Origin: Clostridiaceae bacterium
GTDB lineage: Bacteria > Bacillota > Clostridia > Oscillospirales > Acutalibacteraceae
Assembly (NCBI GenBank): GCA_016293225.1
Contig: JAEDEQ010000002.1
Span: 1-64,000, forward strand
Length of the DNA stretch: 64,000 nucleotides
Reading direction: 5' to 3'
Position numbers and translations under genes: made by a program. Of the stretch, positions 34,573-43,696 are shown in pieces. The notes beneath the pieces are model-generated. The model ran no database searches, was not told the origin of the DNA, and saw only the letters and a list, made by a program, of their open reading frames with translations. Position 1 is the first letter of the stretch; each line of letters opens with the position of its first letter.

Positions 34573-35256
34573 ATGATCTGGTACGACTATTACTATTTTA
34601 TACTTGTTATACCTGCGGTTCTTCTTTCCCTGATTGCGCAGGCAGCCGTCAAAGGCACATACAGGTCAATGTCCCGTGTGCAGAACCGTTCGGGTCTTAC
34701 CGGTGCCGCAGCGGCGGCAAGGGTGCTTTCCTATTACGGCATCACAAACGTTCGCATTGAGCCTATTAACGGCAATCTTACGGATCATTACGACCCGAGG
34801 GATAATGTTATCCGCCTTTCCTCAAAGGTTTTTTCGGATAACTCCATCGCTTCGGTCGGAATTGCCTGCCATGAGGCGGGTCACGCGGCCCAGCATGCTC
34901 AGGGTTATGCGCCGATAAAGGTGCGCAATGCAATTTTGCCTGTTGCAAACATCGGCTCTTCCGCCGGAATTTTGCTTGCCGTTCTCGGCTATATTCTCGG
35001 CTTCGGAATTCTGACAAAGGTCGGTATAATTCTGTTCGCCGCCGTTGTTGTTTTCCAGCTTGTTACTCTCCCGATTGAGTTCAACGCAAGCGCAAGAGCG
35101 ATGAAAGTCATTGATGAAACCGGAATGCTCTCATCTGACGAACAGCGCGGCGCAAGAAAAGTTCTTACCGCCGCTGCAATGACCTATGTCGCCGCGCTTC
35201 TTGTTTCAATAATGTCGCTGCTGCGCCTGATTTTAAGATACAACTCAAGAGACTGA
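34573..35256 (+). CDS. yugP: Zinc metallopeptidase, YugP family
   Basis: Membrane-embedded neutral zinc metallopeptidase of 227 aa. The HEAGHAAQHA motif gives the HExxH zinc site, flanked by an N-terminal membrane segment and two or three C-terminal ones. YDPRDNVIRLS precedes the site, as in family PF04298. Substrate is unknown. In Bacillus the family has a role tied to the membrane, but no function is fixed. It is co-transcribed with fmt and rsmB. Confidence 0.88.
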   Translation: MIWYDYYYFILVIPAVLLSLIAQAAVKGTYRSMSRVQNRSGLTGAAAAARVLSYYGITNVRIEPINGNLTDHYDPRDNVIRLSSKVFSDNSIASVGIACHEAGHAAQHAQGYAPIKVRNAILPVANIGSSAGILLAVLGYILGFGILTKVGIILFAAVVVFQLVTLPIEFNASARAMKVIDETGMLSSDEQRGARKVLTAAAMTYVAALLVSIMSLLRLILRYNSRD

Positions 35257-35267
35257 ACGGAGAAAAA

Positions 35268-36587
35268 ATGAAACCGACCGCAAGACAGACCGCATATAAT
35301 GTTCTTTTGAAAATTTTTAAAGATAACGCATATTCAAACCTTGCCCTTGACGCCGCGCTGAAAGAGTCGCGGCTTGATTTGCGTAACAAAGCCTTTGCTT
35401 CGGCCTTGGTATACGGTGTTTGCGAGCGACTTTTTACGCTTGACTATGTGCTTTCCGCTCATCTTTCAAAGCCGATAAGCAAATTGAAAATTCAGATTCT
35501 GACAATACTGCGGCTCGGTACCTTTCAGCTTTTGTTCATGAACTCCGTGCCCTCCTCGGCCGCCGTGAATGAAAGCGTCAGGCTTGCAAAGCTCAACGGC
35601 TGTTCCTATGCTTCGGGTCTTGTCAATGCCGTTTTGCGAAACGTTGACCGCAATGGGCTTGTTTTACCGGATAAAAAGGACAAACTGCATTTTCTGAGCG
35701 TTAAGTATTCGTGTCCGCAGTGGCTTGTTGAAAAGTGGCTCTCTGAATACGGCGAGGAAAGAACCGAAAATATACTTGCTTGTTCACTGAAAGCAAACAA
35801 GCTTTCAGTCCGCGTTAACCGGCTGAAAATTTCAACAGATGAACTTTGCGACCGCTTTGCTTCAAAAGGCATAGAATGCGAACGCGGCCTTGACGAAAAC
35901 TCACTTGTTATAGGTTCGCTTTCATCTTCGGTTGAAGAGCTTGATGAATTCAAAGAGGGGCTCTTTCACGTTCAGGGGCTTCCCTCGCAGCTTTGCGCAA
36001 AGGCACTCGGCGCAAAAGAGGGGGAAACTGTTTTTGACCTGTGCGCAGCGCCGGGCGGAAAAACTTTCACAATAGCGGAAATAATGAACAACAAAGGAAA
36101 AATCAAGGCGTTCGACCTTTATGAAAGCCGCGTTTCCCTGATTGAAAAGGGCGCTTCAAGGCTCGGACTCAACATTGTTGAAGCCTCTGCTTTCGACGCT
36201 TCGGTTTTCAACGCTTCTTTGAAAGAGAGCGCCGACTGCGTCCTTTGCGACGTTCCGTGTTCCGGGCTCGGCATAATTTCAAAAAAGCCCGAAATTAAGC
36301 TTAAAAAGCCTCAGGAGCTTTTGTCTCTTCCTGACATACAGTATAAAATCCTGCAAAACGGTTCGCGATATGTTAAAAAAGGCGGACGGCTTGTTTATTC
36401 AACCTGCACTTTGAGCAAGGCGGAAAATGAAGCGGTTTGTCAGCGCTTTATAAAAGAAAACCCGGATTTCAGACCGGAAAAGCCGTTTCCAAAAATCAGC
36501 GACGAATGCTTTGTGACCGTTTTTCCGGATGAAAACAACAGCGACGGATTTTTCATCGCGCTTTTTATAAAAGAGGGGGAAAAGTAA
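35268..36587 (+). CDS. rsmB: 16S rRNA (cytosine-967-C5)-methyltransferase RsmB
   Basis: SAM-dependent m5C methyltransferase for 16S rRNA, 439 aa. The N-terminal NusB-like domain (1-140, with TARQTAYNVLLKI) is followed by the catalytic Rossmann domain. That domain has the SAM motif DLCAAPGGKT, the catalytic PCSG motif (CDVPCSGLG) and the second Cys in VYSTCTLSKAEN. It directly precedes rlmN, as in many Firmicutes (sun-rlmN-prpC-prkC). Confidence 0.95.
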   Translation: MKPTARQTAYNVLLKIFKDNAYSNLALDAALKESRLDLRNKAFASALVYGVCERLFTLDYVLSAHLSKPISKLKIQILTILRLGTFQLLFMNSVPSSAAVNESVRLAKLNGCSYASGLVNAVLRNVDRNGLVLPDKKDKLHFLSVKYSCPQWLVEKWLSEYGEERTENILACSLKANKLSVRVNRLKISTDELCDRFASKGIECERGLDENSLVIGSLSSSVEELDEFKEGLFHVQGLPSQLCAKALGAKEGETVFDLCAAPGGKTFTIAEIMNNKGKIKAFDLYESRVSLIEKGASRLGLNIVEASAFDASVFNASLKESADCVLCDVPCSGLGIISKKPEIKLKKPQELLSLPDIQYKILQNGSRYVKKGGRLVYSTCTLSKAENEAVCQRFIKENPDFRPEKPFPKISDECFVTVFPDENNSDGFFIALFIKEGEK

Positions 36588-37610
36588 TTGAAGGATATAC
36601 GTTCAATGAGCCTTGCGGAGCTTAAAGAGGAATTTGCGTCAGCGGGTGAAAAATCATACACAGCCTCTCAGGTCTATTCGTGGCTTCATAAGCACCAGGT
36701 CTCCTCCTTTGATGAAATGACAAACATAAAAAAAGAACTGAGGGAAAATTTAAAAAAAATATATTACATTTCTGATTGTACTATTGAAAAAAAATTGGTT
36801 TCAGTGTATGATGAAACAGTTAAGTATCTTTTCAAGCTTAATGACGGCGAACTTATTGAGTCCGTTGTTATGAAGTATAAATACGGCAGAACAATCTGCG
36901 TTTCAAGTCAGGTCGGCTGCAAAATGGGCTGTTCGTTCTGCGCCTCCGGCATTGCCGGCTTTGTCCGCAATCTTCTTCCGGGCGAGATTCTTTCTCAGGT
37001 ATACACTGCGCAGAAGGATCTCGGCATTAAAATATCACACATAGTCATGATGGGCGTCGGAGAACCGCTCGATAATTTCGATAACGTCATGCGCTTTCTT
37101 GAGCTCATTTCCGATGAGAACGGTCAGAATATCGGCATGAGGAACATTTCGCTTTCAACCTGCGGCGTTGTCAGCGGTATCTATAAGCTTATGGAAAAAA
37201 AGCTGCAGCTGACCCTTTCCGTTTCGCTCCACGCTCCGAGCGATGAAATACGAAACAGGACGATGCCGGTAAACAGCCGCTGGAACATTGAAACGCTGCT
37301 CAAAGCATGCCGCGATTATACTGCCGCAACCAACAGGCGCATATCCTTTGAATATGCCATGATAAGCTCGGTCAATGACAGCGATGACTGCGCACGTCTG
37401 CTTGCAAAAAGGCTCAAGGGAATGCTTTGCCATGTGAATCTTATACCGGTCAATTCCGTTAAGGAACGCGATTACAGAAAAAGCAGCGGCGAACGGATTG
37501 CCGCGTTCATAAAAATTCTTGAAAAAAGCGGCATAAACGTAACGGTAAGGCGTACTCTCGGCAGCGACATCAACGCTTCCTGCGGTCAGCTTCGCAGGGG
37601 TGAAAAATAA
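36588..37610 (+). CDS. rlmN: Dual-specificity 23S rRNA/tRNA m2A methyltransferase RlmN
   Basis: Radical SAM methylase for A2503 of 23S rRNA. The 340-aa protein has the 4Fe-4S motif CKMGCSFC (Cys 111, 115, 118), GEPLDNFDNVM, and the C-terminal Cys in INASCGQLR that forms the covalent intermediate. TTG 36588 comes immediately after the rsmB stop and is preceded by GAGGGGG. The synteny rsmB-rlmN-prpC-prkC-rsgA matches Bacillus. Confidence 0.95.
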   Translation: MKDIRSMSLAELKEEFASAGEKSYTASQVYSWLHKHQVSSFDEMTNIKKELRENLKKIYYISDCTIEKKLVSVYDETVKYLFKLNDGELIESVVMKYKYGRTICVSSQVGCKMGCSFCASGIAGFVRNLLPGEILSQVYTAQKDLGIKISHIVMMGVGEPLDNFDNVMRFLELISDENGQNIGMRNISLSTCGVVSGIYKLMEKKLQLTLSVSLHAPSDEIRNRTMPVNSRWNIETLLKACRDYTAATNRRISFEYAMISSVNDSDDCARLLAKRLKGMLCHVNLIPVNSVKERDYRKSSGERIAAFIKILEKSGINVTVRRTLGSDINASCGQLRRGEK

Positions 37611-37678
37611 AGTGCTTCGATTGATTGGTATAGATTTATCGGTCAAAAAATTACGAAAAAGTTTTCGGAGGTGAGAGC

Positions 37679-38407
37679 ATGAAGGTCATTGGTAATTCCG
37701 ATATCGGAAAAGTCAGGGAAGCGAACGAAGATGCGTTTCGTTTCGGAAAATATGACGACGGTTCGGTCTGGGCGGTTGTTTGCGACGGCATGGGCGGAGC
37801 TTCCGGCGGAAGACTTGCAAGCTCAATTGCCGCTGATATGGTCAGCAGGAAGATTGAAAAGAGCTATAACAGGTCAATGACCGGGGTTTCGGTGGAAAAT
37901 ATGCTCCTGTCAGCGATAACAACGGCAAATGTTACCGTTTTTGACCGAAGCTCGGTAGACAGCCGTCTTAAAGGTATGGGTACAACGATTGTTGCCTGCG
38001 TTGTGAAAGGCTCCGCCGCCTGCATAGCACACGTAGGAGACAGCAGAGCTTACATAATATCCGAAAACTCAATCCGTCAGATCACCAAGGATCACTCCCT
38101 TGTTCAGGAAATGCTTGACAAGGGCCAGATCACCAAAGAACAGTTTGACAACCATCCTATTAAAAACATAATTACCAGAGCGCTCGGCGTTGATGAGGAG
38201 ATTGAAATTGATTTCGACTATATCGACGTCAGCGAAAACGACGTGATAATTCTCTGCTCCGACGGTCTCAGCGGTTTTGTCAGACCGGAACGGATACTTG
38301 AAATATATAATAACAACGAATTTGAGGTGCTGTGCGACGAGCTTATCGCCGCAGCCAACGAAAACGGCGGCCGCGACAACATCACGGTTGTTGCCGTCAA
38401 ATGCTAA
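37679..38407 (+). CDS. prpC: PP2C-type serine/threonine phosphatase (PrpC/Stp)
   Basis: Dephosphorylates targets of the adjacent PASTA kinase. Conserved PP2C motifs are present: VREANEDAF, VVCDGMGGASGG with metal-binding Asp, AHVGDSRAY, and LCSDGLSG plus GGRDNITVV near the C-terminus. Length is 242 aa. It lies 15 nt upstream of prkC and is co-transcribed with it. A GGAGGTGAG ribosome site precedes ATG 37679. Confidence 0.95.
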   Translation: MKVIGNSDIGKVREANEDAFRFGKYDDGSVWAVVCDGMGGASGGRLASSIAADMVSRKIEKSYNRSMTGVSVENMLLSAITTANVTVFDRSSVDSRLKGMGTTIVACVVKGSAACIAHVGDSRAYIISENSIRQITKDHSLVQEMLDKGQITKEQFDNHPIKNIITRALGVDEEIEIDFDYIDVSENDVIILCSDGLSGFVRPERILEIYNNNEFEVLCDELIAAANENGGRDNITVVAVKC

Positions 38408-38422
38408 GGGAGTGTCAGATTT

Positions 38423-40318
38423 ATGGAAAACTATGTCGGAAAAAGGCTTGACGGGCGCTATGAGATTATCGAGATAATCGGCGTCGGCGGAATGGCCGTT
38501 GTATATAAAGCGTTTGATAATATTGATAACAGAATTGTTGCGGTTAAGGTTCTCAAGGACGAATTTTTGCAGAATGAGGAATTCAGGCGCAGATTCAAAA
38601 ACGAGTCCAAGGCTATCGCCGTCCTTTCCCATCCGAACATTGTAAAAATCTATGACGTCAGCTACGGTGATAATCTTCAGTATATCGTCATGGAATATGT
38701 TGACGGTATCACTCTCAAAGAATATATTGAGCAGCAGGGCAGACTTGATATCCGTGAAGCCATTTACTTTGTGACTCAGATTCTGAGAGCGCTTCAGCAC
38801 GCGCATGATAAAGGCATTGTTCACCGCGACATCAAGCCGCAGAACATTATGCTGCTTTCCGACGGAACAATCAAGGTTACGGATTTCGGCATTGCTCGCT
38901 TCAGCCGCAGCGAAACAAGAACAATGACTGACGGAGCAATCGGCTCCGTGCATTACATCAGTCCCGAGCAGGCAAAGGGCAGCGTTACGGACGCAAAGAC
39001 CGACCTTTACTCTGTCGGTGTTGTCCTTTATGAAATGCTGACCGGCAAGGTTCCTTTCCAGTCGGACAACGCGGTGTCGGTTGCTTTGATGCAGCTTCAG
39101 AACGACCCCGTCAGACCGCGCGAGCTGAATCCCGATATTCCTGTCGGTCTTGAGCAGATAATTATCCGCGCCATGCAGAAGAGTCCGAACGACCGTTATC
39201 AGTCGGCATCGGAAATGCTGATGGATATTGCCGAATTCAAAAAGAACCCGAATGTTAAGTTTGACTATTCATACTTTGTTGACAAGCAGCCGACAAAGTA
39301 CGTTCCGCTCAGCAGCATTGAAAGCGCCGCGAAGAACTCCGATAAGTCTCAGGAGGACGCGTATGACGAGGACGACGAGGACGACAGCAAATCTAAGAAA
39401 AAGACCATCGGCGTTCTTGCCGGTGTGCTTGGTGCGCTTATTCTTTTTGCGGTAATCATCGCCGCGATAGTTTTGCCTGACAAAAATAAGGTCAGCGTGC
39501 CTGATTTTGTCGGTCTGAATTTTACAAACGACGTTATGAACGCCGAGGAATACGCGGGAAAATTTGTTTTCAACTGCATTGAGCAGGCGTCAAACGATAA
39601 AGCAAACGGAACAATTCTTGATCAGCTTCCGAAAAAAGGGAAGAAAGTTACCCTCGGCTCGGAAATCACGCTTTATGTTGCAAAATCCGCAAACAAGGTT
39701 AAAATACCGGACGTATACGGCTATGAATACAGCACCGCGCAGTCAAGGCTAAAGGAAATGAACTTTGACACAAAGATAGTCAAGGAAAAAAGCTCAACCA
39801 AGGACGCAGGTACGGTTATAAGAACCTCGCCGGCACGCGATACCGAGGTCGATGAGGGTACGCTTGTTATAATCTATGTTGCAACAACCGAGGACGCGGA
39901 GCCTGTTGACGTTCCGAATCTTAACGGGCTGACGGTTGAACAGGCACGGACGGAGCTTGAAAAAGCAGGTCTTACTCTTGACGCTGCGCGCACGGAATAC
40001 CGCAGCAATTCAGCCGAAAGGGGAACCATTATCGGTTATGAGCACGTTGGTGAGCAGGTGCCTCCGGGAACAGCTATCGCCGTCTATGTCAGCACCGGTC
40101 AGCTTCCGACCCAGAGCACAACCGAGTCAACTACCGAGCAGACAACTGCTGAAAAAACTACAACGGAAAGAACAACAAGCGCGCCTAAGCGCTCAACAAC
40201 ACTTCCGCCGGAAACCGAAAGCACAACCGAACCCACAAAAGCTCCGACCGAGCCGACGGAAAAACCGGCAACAACTCCTTCGTTAACCGAAAGCAGCGAT
40301 CCCGTTATAGAGGAATAA
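38423..40318 (+). CDS. prkC: PASTA-domain serine/threonine kinase PrkC
   Basis: Membrane eukaryotic-type kinase that senses muropeptides or lipid II and controls cell-wall metabolism and spore germination. Of 631 residues, 1-275 are the kinase (GVGGMAVVYKA glycine loop, VKVLK Lys, HRDIKPQN, DFG, SPEQAKG). An acidic Asp/Glu patch and one membrane span (about 332-354) follow. Three PASTA repeats occupy about 357-560, and a Thr/Ser/Pro/Glu-rich tail of about 70 residues follows, likely extended in the cell wall. The tail is longer than in Bacillus PrkC. It is in the prpC-prkC-rsgA operon. Confidence 0.95.
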   Translation: MENYVGKRLDGRYEIIEIIGVGGMAVVYKAFDNIDNRIVAVKVLKDEFLQNEEFRRRFKNESKAIAVLSHPNIVKIYDVSYGDNLQYIVMEYVDGITLKEYIEQQGRLDIREAIYFVTQILRALQHAHDKGIVHRDIKPQNIMLLSDGTIKVTDFGIARFSRSETRTMTDGAIGSVHYISPEQAKGSVTDAKTDLYSVGVVLYEMLTGKVPFQSDNAVSVALMQLQNDPVRPRELNPDIPVGLEQIIIRAMQKSPNDRYQSASEMLMDIAEFKKNPNVKFDYSYFVDKQPTKYVPLSSIESAAKNSDKSQEDAYDEDDEDDSKSKKKTIGVLAGVLGALILFAVIIAAIVLPDKNKVSVPDFVGLNFTNDVMNAEEYAGKFVFNCIEQASNDKANGTILDQLPKKGKKVTLGSEITLYVAKSANKVKIPDVYGYEYSTAQSRLKEMNFDTKIVKEKSSTKDAGTVIRTSPARDTEVDEGTLVIIYVATTEDAEPVDVPNLNGLTVEQARTELEKAGLTLDAARTEYRSNSAERGTIIGYEHVGEQVPPGTAIAVYVSTGQLPTQSTTESTTEQTTAEKTTTERTTSAPKRSTTLPPETESTTEPTKAPTEPTEKPATTPSLTESSDPVIEE

Positions 40319-40319
40319 C

Positions 40320-41225
40320 ATGGGTAATATGAAAGAATCAGAGAAAAAAAGCGGTATCATACTTAAAGGTATCGGCGGTTTCTATTATGTGGAAACCGCC
40401 GACGGCGTTTTTGAATGTAAAGCCAAGGGAAAATTCCGTAAGGACAGGATAACTCCGCTTGCCGGTGACAGGGTTGTTATTGAAGTCAATCAGAATGCAG
40501 AAAACACAATTTGCTCCATTGAAGAACGTAAAAATTTTCTCAGGCGGCCGCCTGTTGCAAATATTGACAAGCTTCTGATTGTTGTTTCAATGCGCGACCC
40601 TGAGCCGAATACTCTTGTCATTGATAAAATGACGGCTCTTGCGCAAAAGAACAAGATTGAGCCTGTCCTTGTTTTTTCAAAAACCGACCTTGCCTCTGCG
40701 GAAAAAATGCTTGAGATATACAAAACAACAGGCTACAGCGTTTACACCGTATCGCCCGAGGATCACTCGGATATTGAAGCTATTAAAGCTGAGCTTTCCG
40801 GAAAGCTGACTGCCTTTACAGGGAATTCCGGCGCAGGAAAATCAACGCTTATTAATATGCTTTGCCCGTCCCTTTCGCTTGATACCGGCGAGATCAGCCT
40901 GAAGCTCGGACGCGGCAGACACACTACCCGTCAGGCGGAAATTTTTCATATTGGAGACGGACTTATCATTGACACGGCGGGCTTTTCCTCTGTAGACCTT
41001 GTTTCCGCCGATCCCATTTTGAAAAACGAGCTTGCTGCCTGCTTTCCGGAATTCAGTAAATATATCGGCATGTGCAAATTCACCTCCTGCGCCCATATAG
41101 GCGAAAAGGGATGCAAAATTTGCGAGATGACCCAAAAAGGCGTAATCAGCAAAAGCAGACACGACAATTACGTTTTATTGTATAACGAGGCAAAAAACAT
41201 TAAAGAATGGGCGCTTTCACAATAA
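40320..41225 (+). CDS. rsgA: Ribosome small-subunit maturation GTPase RsgA
   Basis: Circularly permuted GTPase that checks late 30S assembly. The 301-aa protein has an OB-fold N-terminus, then permuted motifs: G4 as FSKTD, then the P-loop GNSGAGKSTL, G2 GRGRHTTR and G3 DTAGF. A C-terminal zinc knuckle contains Cys-rich CKFTSCAH and GCKICE. It is called cpgA in Bacillus, where it is also downstream of prkC. The start is ATG 40320, just after the prkC stop. Confidence 0.95.
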   Translation: MGNMKESEKKSGIILKGIGGFYYVETADGVFECKAKGKFRKDRITPLAGDRVVIEVNQNAENTICSIEERKNFLRRPPVANIDKLLIVVSMRDPEPNTLVIDKMTALAQKNKIEPVLVFSKTDLASAEKMLEIYKTTGYSVYTVSPEDHSDIEAIKAELSGKLTAFTGNSGAGKSTLINMLCPSLSLDTGEISLKLGRGRHTTRQAEIFHIGDGLIIDTAGFSSVDLVSADPILKNELAACFPEFSKYIGMCKFTSCAHIGEKGCKICEMTQKGVISKSRHDNYVLLYNEAKNIKEWALSQ

Positions 41226-41301
41226 AATCGTTTCCCCGTATAATATTATTGAGCCTGAGCAAAAGAATGCCCGGCAAATAATATTGCAAAGGATTGATGG
41301 T

Positions 41302-41451
41302 ATGCGCGACTCAAGGAACGCCAACAGGGGACTTGTTTTTGCCGCTTTCGGCGCCGGACTTCTTCTTGCCTTGTGCTTTCCAACAAAGATCATGCTGTTT
41401 ATTCTTGCAATAATGCTTGTAATTCTCGGCGTGATTTCGTGCTCAAGATAG
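41302..41451 (+). CDS. Small single/double-span membrane peptide (49 aa)
   Basis: Uncharacterised 49-aa peptide with a ribosome site (AAAGGA) 8 nt before ATG. A short charged start (MRDSRNANRG) is followed by two hydrophobic stretches, FAAFGAGLLLAL and MLFILAIMLVILGVI, split by CFPTK, and it ends in Cys-Ser-Arg. It lies between rsgA and spoVM, where Bacillus has rpe and thiN. It could be co-transcribed with rsgA. There is no recognisable family, but hydrophobicity, start signal and location argue that it is real. Confidence 0.55.
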   Translation: MRDSRNANRGLVFAAFGAGLLLALCFPTKIMLFILAIMLVILGVISCSR

Positions 41452-41478
41452 CTCATATTTTTTCGGGAGGTCTTGCAG

Positions 41479-41565
41479 ATGAAAGTTGTTGTTATCAAAA
41501 GTCCGAAAGCCTTGCGTGGCATTTTAAAGCTGATTTTCAAGATTAAGGATACCGACGCTTCCTGA
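41479..41565 (+). CDS. spoVM: Stage V sporulation protein M (SpoVM)
   Basis: A 28-residue amphipathic peptide that in Bacillus recognises the curved forespore membrane and anchors SpoIVA for coat assembly. The peptide aligns without gaps to Bacillus SpoVM (recalled from memory): Ile 6, Lys 7, Pro 9, Lys 10, Leu 12, Gly 14 and Ile 15 match, and Pro 9 is the residue shown to be critical there. A strong GGGAGG lies 8 nt upstream and a terminator begins at the stop codon. The position downstream of prkC-rsgA is that of Bacillus spoVM. It is easily missed because of its size. Confidence 0.88.
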   Translation: MKVVVIKSPKALRGILKLIFKIKDTDAS

Positions 41566-41593
41566 GGCTCAAACGAGCCTCTTGATTTTTTTT
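41564..41593 (+). terminator. Terminator after spoVM
   Basis: GAGGCTC/GAGCCTC with an AAAC loop, followed by TTGATTTTTTTT. It overlaps the spoVM stop codon and closes the prpC-prkC-rsgA-spoVM unit. Confidence 0.88.
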
Positions 41594-41609
41594 GAAAAAT
41601 GTGTAAAAT
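41582..41609 (+). promoter_or_regulatory. Possible promoter of the topoisomerase operon
   Basis: TTGATT (41582-41587) and TAAAAT (41604-41609) are 16 bp apart, overlapping the spoVM terminator tract. A near-perfect inverted repeat (CCGTTAAC...GTTAAACGG, about 41634-41654) lies further down the leader. Confidence 0.45.
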
Positions 41610-41699
41610 ATATCTGTTGTACTATATATTGTTCCGTTAACTAAGTTAAACGGCGGATTTTGTGTTTTCCGCTCGGATAAGAAAGGATTTGGATTAATA

Positions 41700-43685
41700 A
41701 TGGCGAAAAAAGGCGGCTACAGCGATCAGGACATTGAAGTCCTTGAGGGCGCCGATAAAGTTCGAAAGCGCCCTGCCGTAATATTCGGTTCAAACGGAAT
41801 TGAGGGCTGCGAGCATTCAATGTTTGAAATTCTGTCAAACTCAATAGATGAGGCAAGGGAAGGCTACGGTAACAGAATAATAATAACAAGATATCTTGAC
41901 GGTTCGGTTGAGGTTCAGGACTTCGGCCGCGGAATACCCGTCGGCTTCAATGAAAAATACGGCAAATATAACTGGGAGCTTGTTTTCTGCGAGATGTACG
42001 CCGGCGGAAAGTATAAAACAAATTCCGGCGGAAGCTATGAATACTCCCTCGGACTCAACGGACTCGGTCTTTGCGCAACCCAGTATGCCAGCGAATATAT
42101 GGACGCGGAAATAAAGCGCGACGGACAGAAGTACACGCTCCACTTTGAAAAGGGCGAAAACATCGGAGGTCTGAGCAGCGAGCCTTATTCAAAAAAAGAT
42201 ACCGGAAGCCGCATAAGGTGGAAGCCGGATCTTGAGGTTTTTACCGATATCGACATTCCTCTTGAATATTATCAGGAGGTCATCAAACGTCAGGCAATAG
42301 TCAACAGCCGCGTCCGTTTTGAGCTGAAAAACCAGATTAAGGGCGGCTTTGAAACCTTTGAATATTACTATGAAAACGGAATTGCCGACTATGTGCGCGA
42401 ATTTGCGGGCGAGGACGCAATTTCCTCTGTCCAGTTCTGGACTGCGGACAGATCCGGCCGCGACAGAGCCGATCTTCCCGAATATAAGGTCAAGCTGAAT
42501 GTTGCTCTTACGTTCTGCAACAAAAGGCAGATGATTGAATACTACCACAATTCAAGCTGGCTTGAGTTCGGCGGTTCGCCGGAAAAGGCCGTAACAAGCG
42601 CCTTTGTTTCGCAGATTGACGCTTATCTCAAGCAGAACGGAAAATACAGCAAGTCTGACTCAAAAATAAAGTTCCAGGACGTTGCGGACTGCCTTATTCT
42701 TGTTTCTTCGTCCTTTTCAACCGAAACCTCCTATCTCAATCAGACGAAAAAGGCAATAACCAATAAGTTTATTCAGGAGGCAATGACGGAATTTCTGCGC
42801 CATCAGCTTGAAGTGTATTTCCTTGAGAACAAAATGGAAGCGGAAAAGATTTGCGACCAGATTCTTGTAAATATGCGCAGCCGTGTCAAGGCCGAGGCAA
42901 CAAGGGTCAGCATTAAAAAAACGCTTTCCGCCTCAAACGACCTTACCAACCGCGTGCAGAAGTTTGTTGACTGCCGAAGCCGTGATGTCAACGTCCGCGA
43001 GCTTTTCATTGTGGAGGGCGATTCGGCTCTCGGCGCGTGTAAGCAGGCGCGCGACTCGGAGTTTCAGGCCTTGATTCCCGTCAGGGGAAAAATTCTTAAT
43101 TGCCTTAAATCCGAGTATGACAAAATTTTCAAGAGCGAAATTATCGTTGACCTTATCCGCGTGCTCGGCTGCGGAGTTGAAGTTAAGACGAAGCACATTC
43201 CCGATAAAAACATGGTCACCTTTAACATGGACAACCTGCGCTGGAGCAAAATCATCATCTGCACCGACGCCGATGTTGACGGCTATCAGATCAGAACGCT
43301 TATTCTGACAATGCTTTATCGCCTTGCTCCGTCGCTTATCAGCGCCGGAAAGGTGTTCATCGCCGAGTCTCCTCTTTATGAAATTACAAGCGGAGATCAG
43401 ACCTGGTTTGCTTACACCGAAAAGGAAAAGACCGACGCCATTAATGAGATAGGAAACAAAAAATATACCATTCAGCGCTCAAAAGGTCTCGGTGAAAACG
43501 ACGCGGAAATGATGAACCTTACAACCATGAACCCGGCAACGCGGCGCCTTATTAAGATCGAGCCTTCCGAAGCTGAAGCAACGGCGGAAAAATTCGATCT
43601 TCTGCTTGGCGATAATCTTGCCGGCAGAAAAGATTACATTGCAAATTTCGGTCATTTATACATTGATATGACCGACGTCAGCTGA
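41700..43685 (+). CDS. parE: Type IIA topoisomerase subunit B (ParE/GyrB-like, divergent)
   Basis: ATPase subunit of a type IIA DNA topoisomerase, 661 aa. It has the GHKL ATP-binding region (ILSNSIDEAREG, DFGRGIPVG, GLNGLGLC), a transducer domain and a TOPRIM domain with EGDSALG and metal-binding TDADVDG. QRSKGLGENDAE is near the end. Differences from typical ParE include YQIR instead of AHIR after DADVDG. The size fits ParE rather than E. coli GyrB. Its partner follows 11 nt later. This is a second topoisomerase, distinct from the usual gyrAB pair near the origin; I call it ParE-like with the exact class uncertain. Confidence 0.85.
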   Translation: MAKKGGYSDQDIEVLEGADKVRKRPAVIFGSNGIEGCEHSMFEILSNSIDEAREGYGNRIIITRYLDGSVEVQDFGRGIPVGFNEKYGKYNWELVFCEMYAGGKYKTNSGGSYEYSLGLNGLGLCATQYASEYMDAEIKRDGQKYTLHFEKGENIGGLSSEPYSKKDTGSRIRWKPDLEVFTDIDIPLEYYQEVIKRQAIVNSRVRFELKNQIKGGFETFEYYYENGIADYVREFAGEDAISSVQFWTADRSGRDRADLPEYKVKLNVALTFCNKRQMIEYYHNSSWLEFGGSPEKAVTSAFVSQIDAYLKQNGKYSKSDSKIKFQDVADCLILVSSSFSTETSYLNQTKKAITNKFIQEAMTEFLRHQLEVYFLENKMEAEKICDQILVNMRSRVKAEATRVSIKKTLSASNDLTNRVQKFVDCRSRDVNVRELFIVEGDSALGACKQARDSEFQALIPVRGKILNCLKSEYDKIFKSEIIVDLIRVLGCGVEVKTKHIPDKNMVTFNMDNLRWSKIIICTDADVDGYQIRTLILTMLYRLAPSLISAGKVFIAESPLYEITSGDQTWFAYTEKEKTDAINEIGNKKYTIQRSKGLGENDAEMMNLTTMNPATRRLIKIEPSEAEATAEKFDLLLGDNLAGRKDYIANFGHLYIDMTDVS

Positions 43686-43696
43686 GGAGAAAACAA

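Noticed and set aside
38069..38953. 294-aa antisense open frame spanning prpC and prkC
   Set aside because: It is the mirror of two unmistakable conserved genes; the composition reflects their codon pattern.
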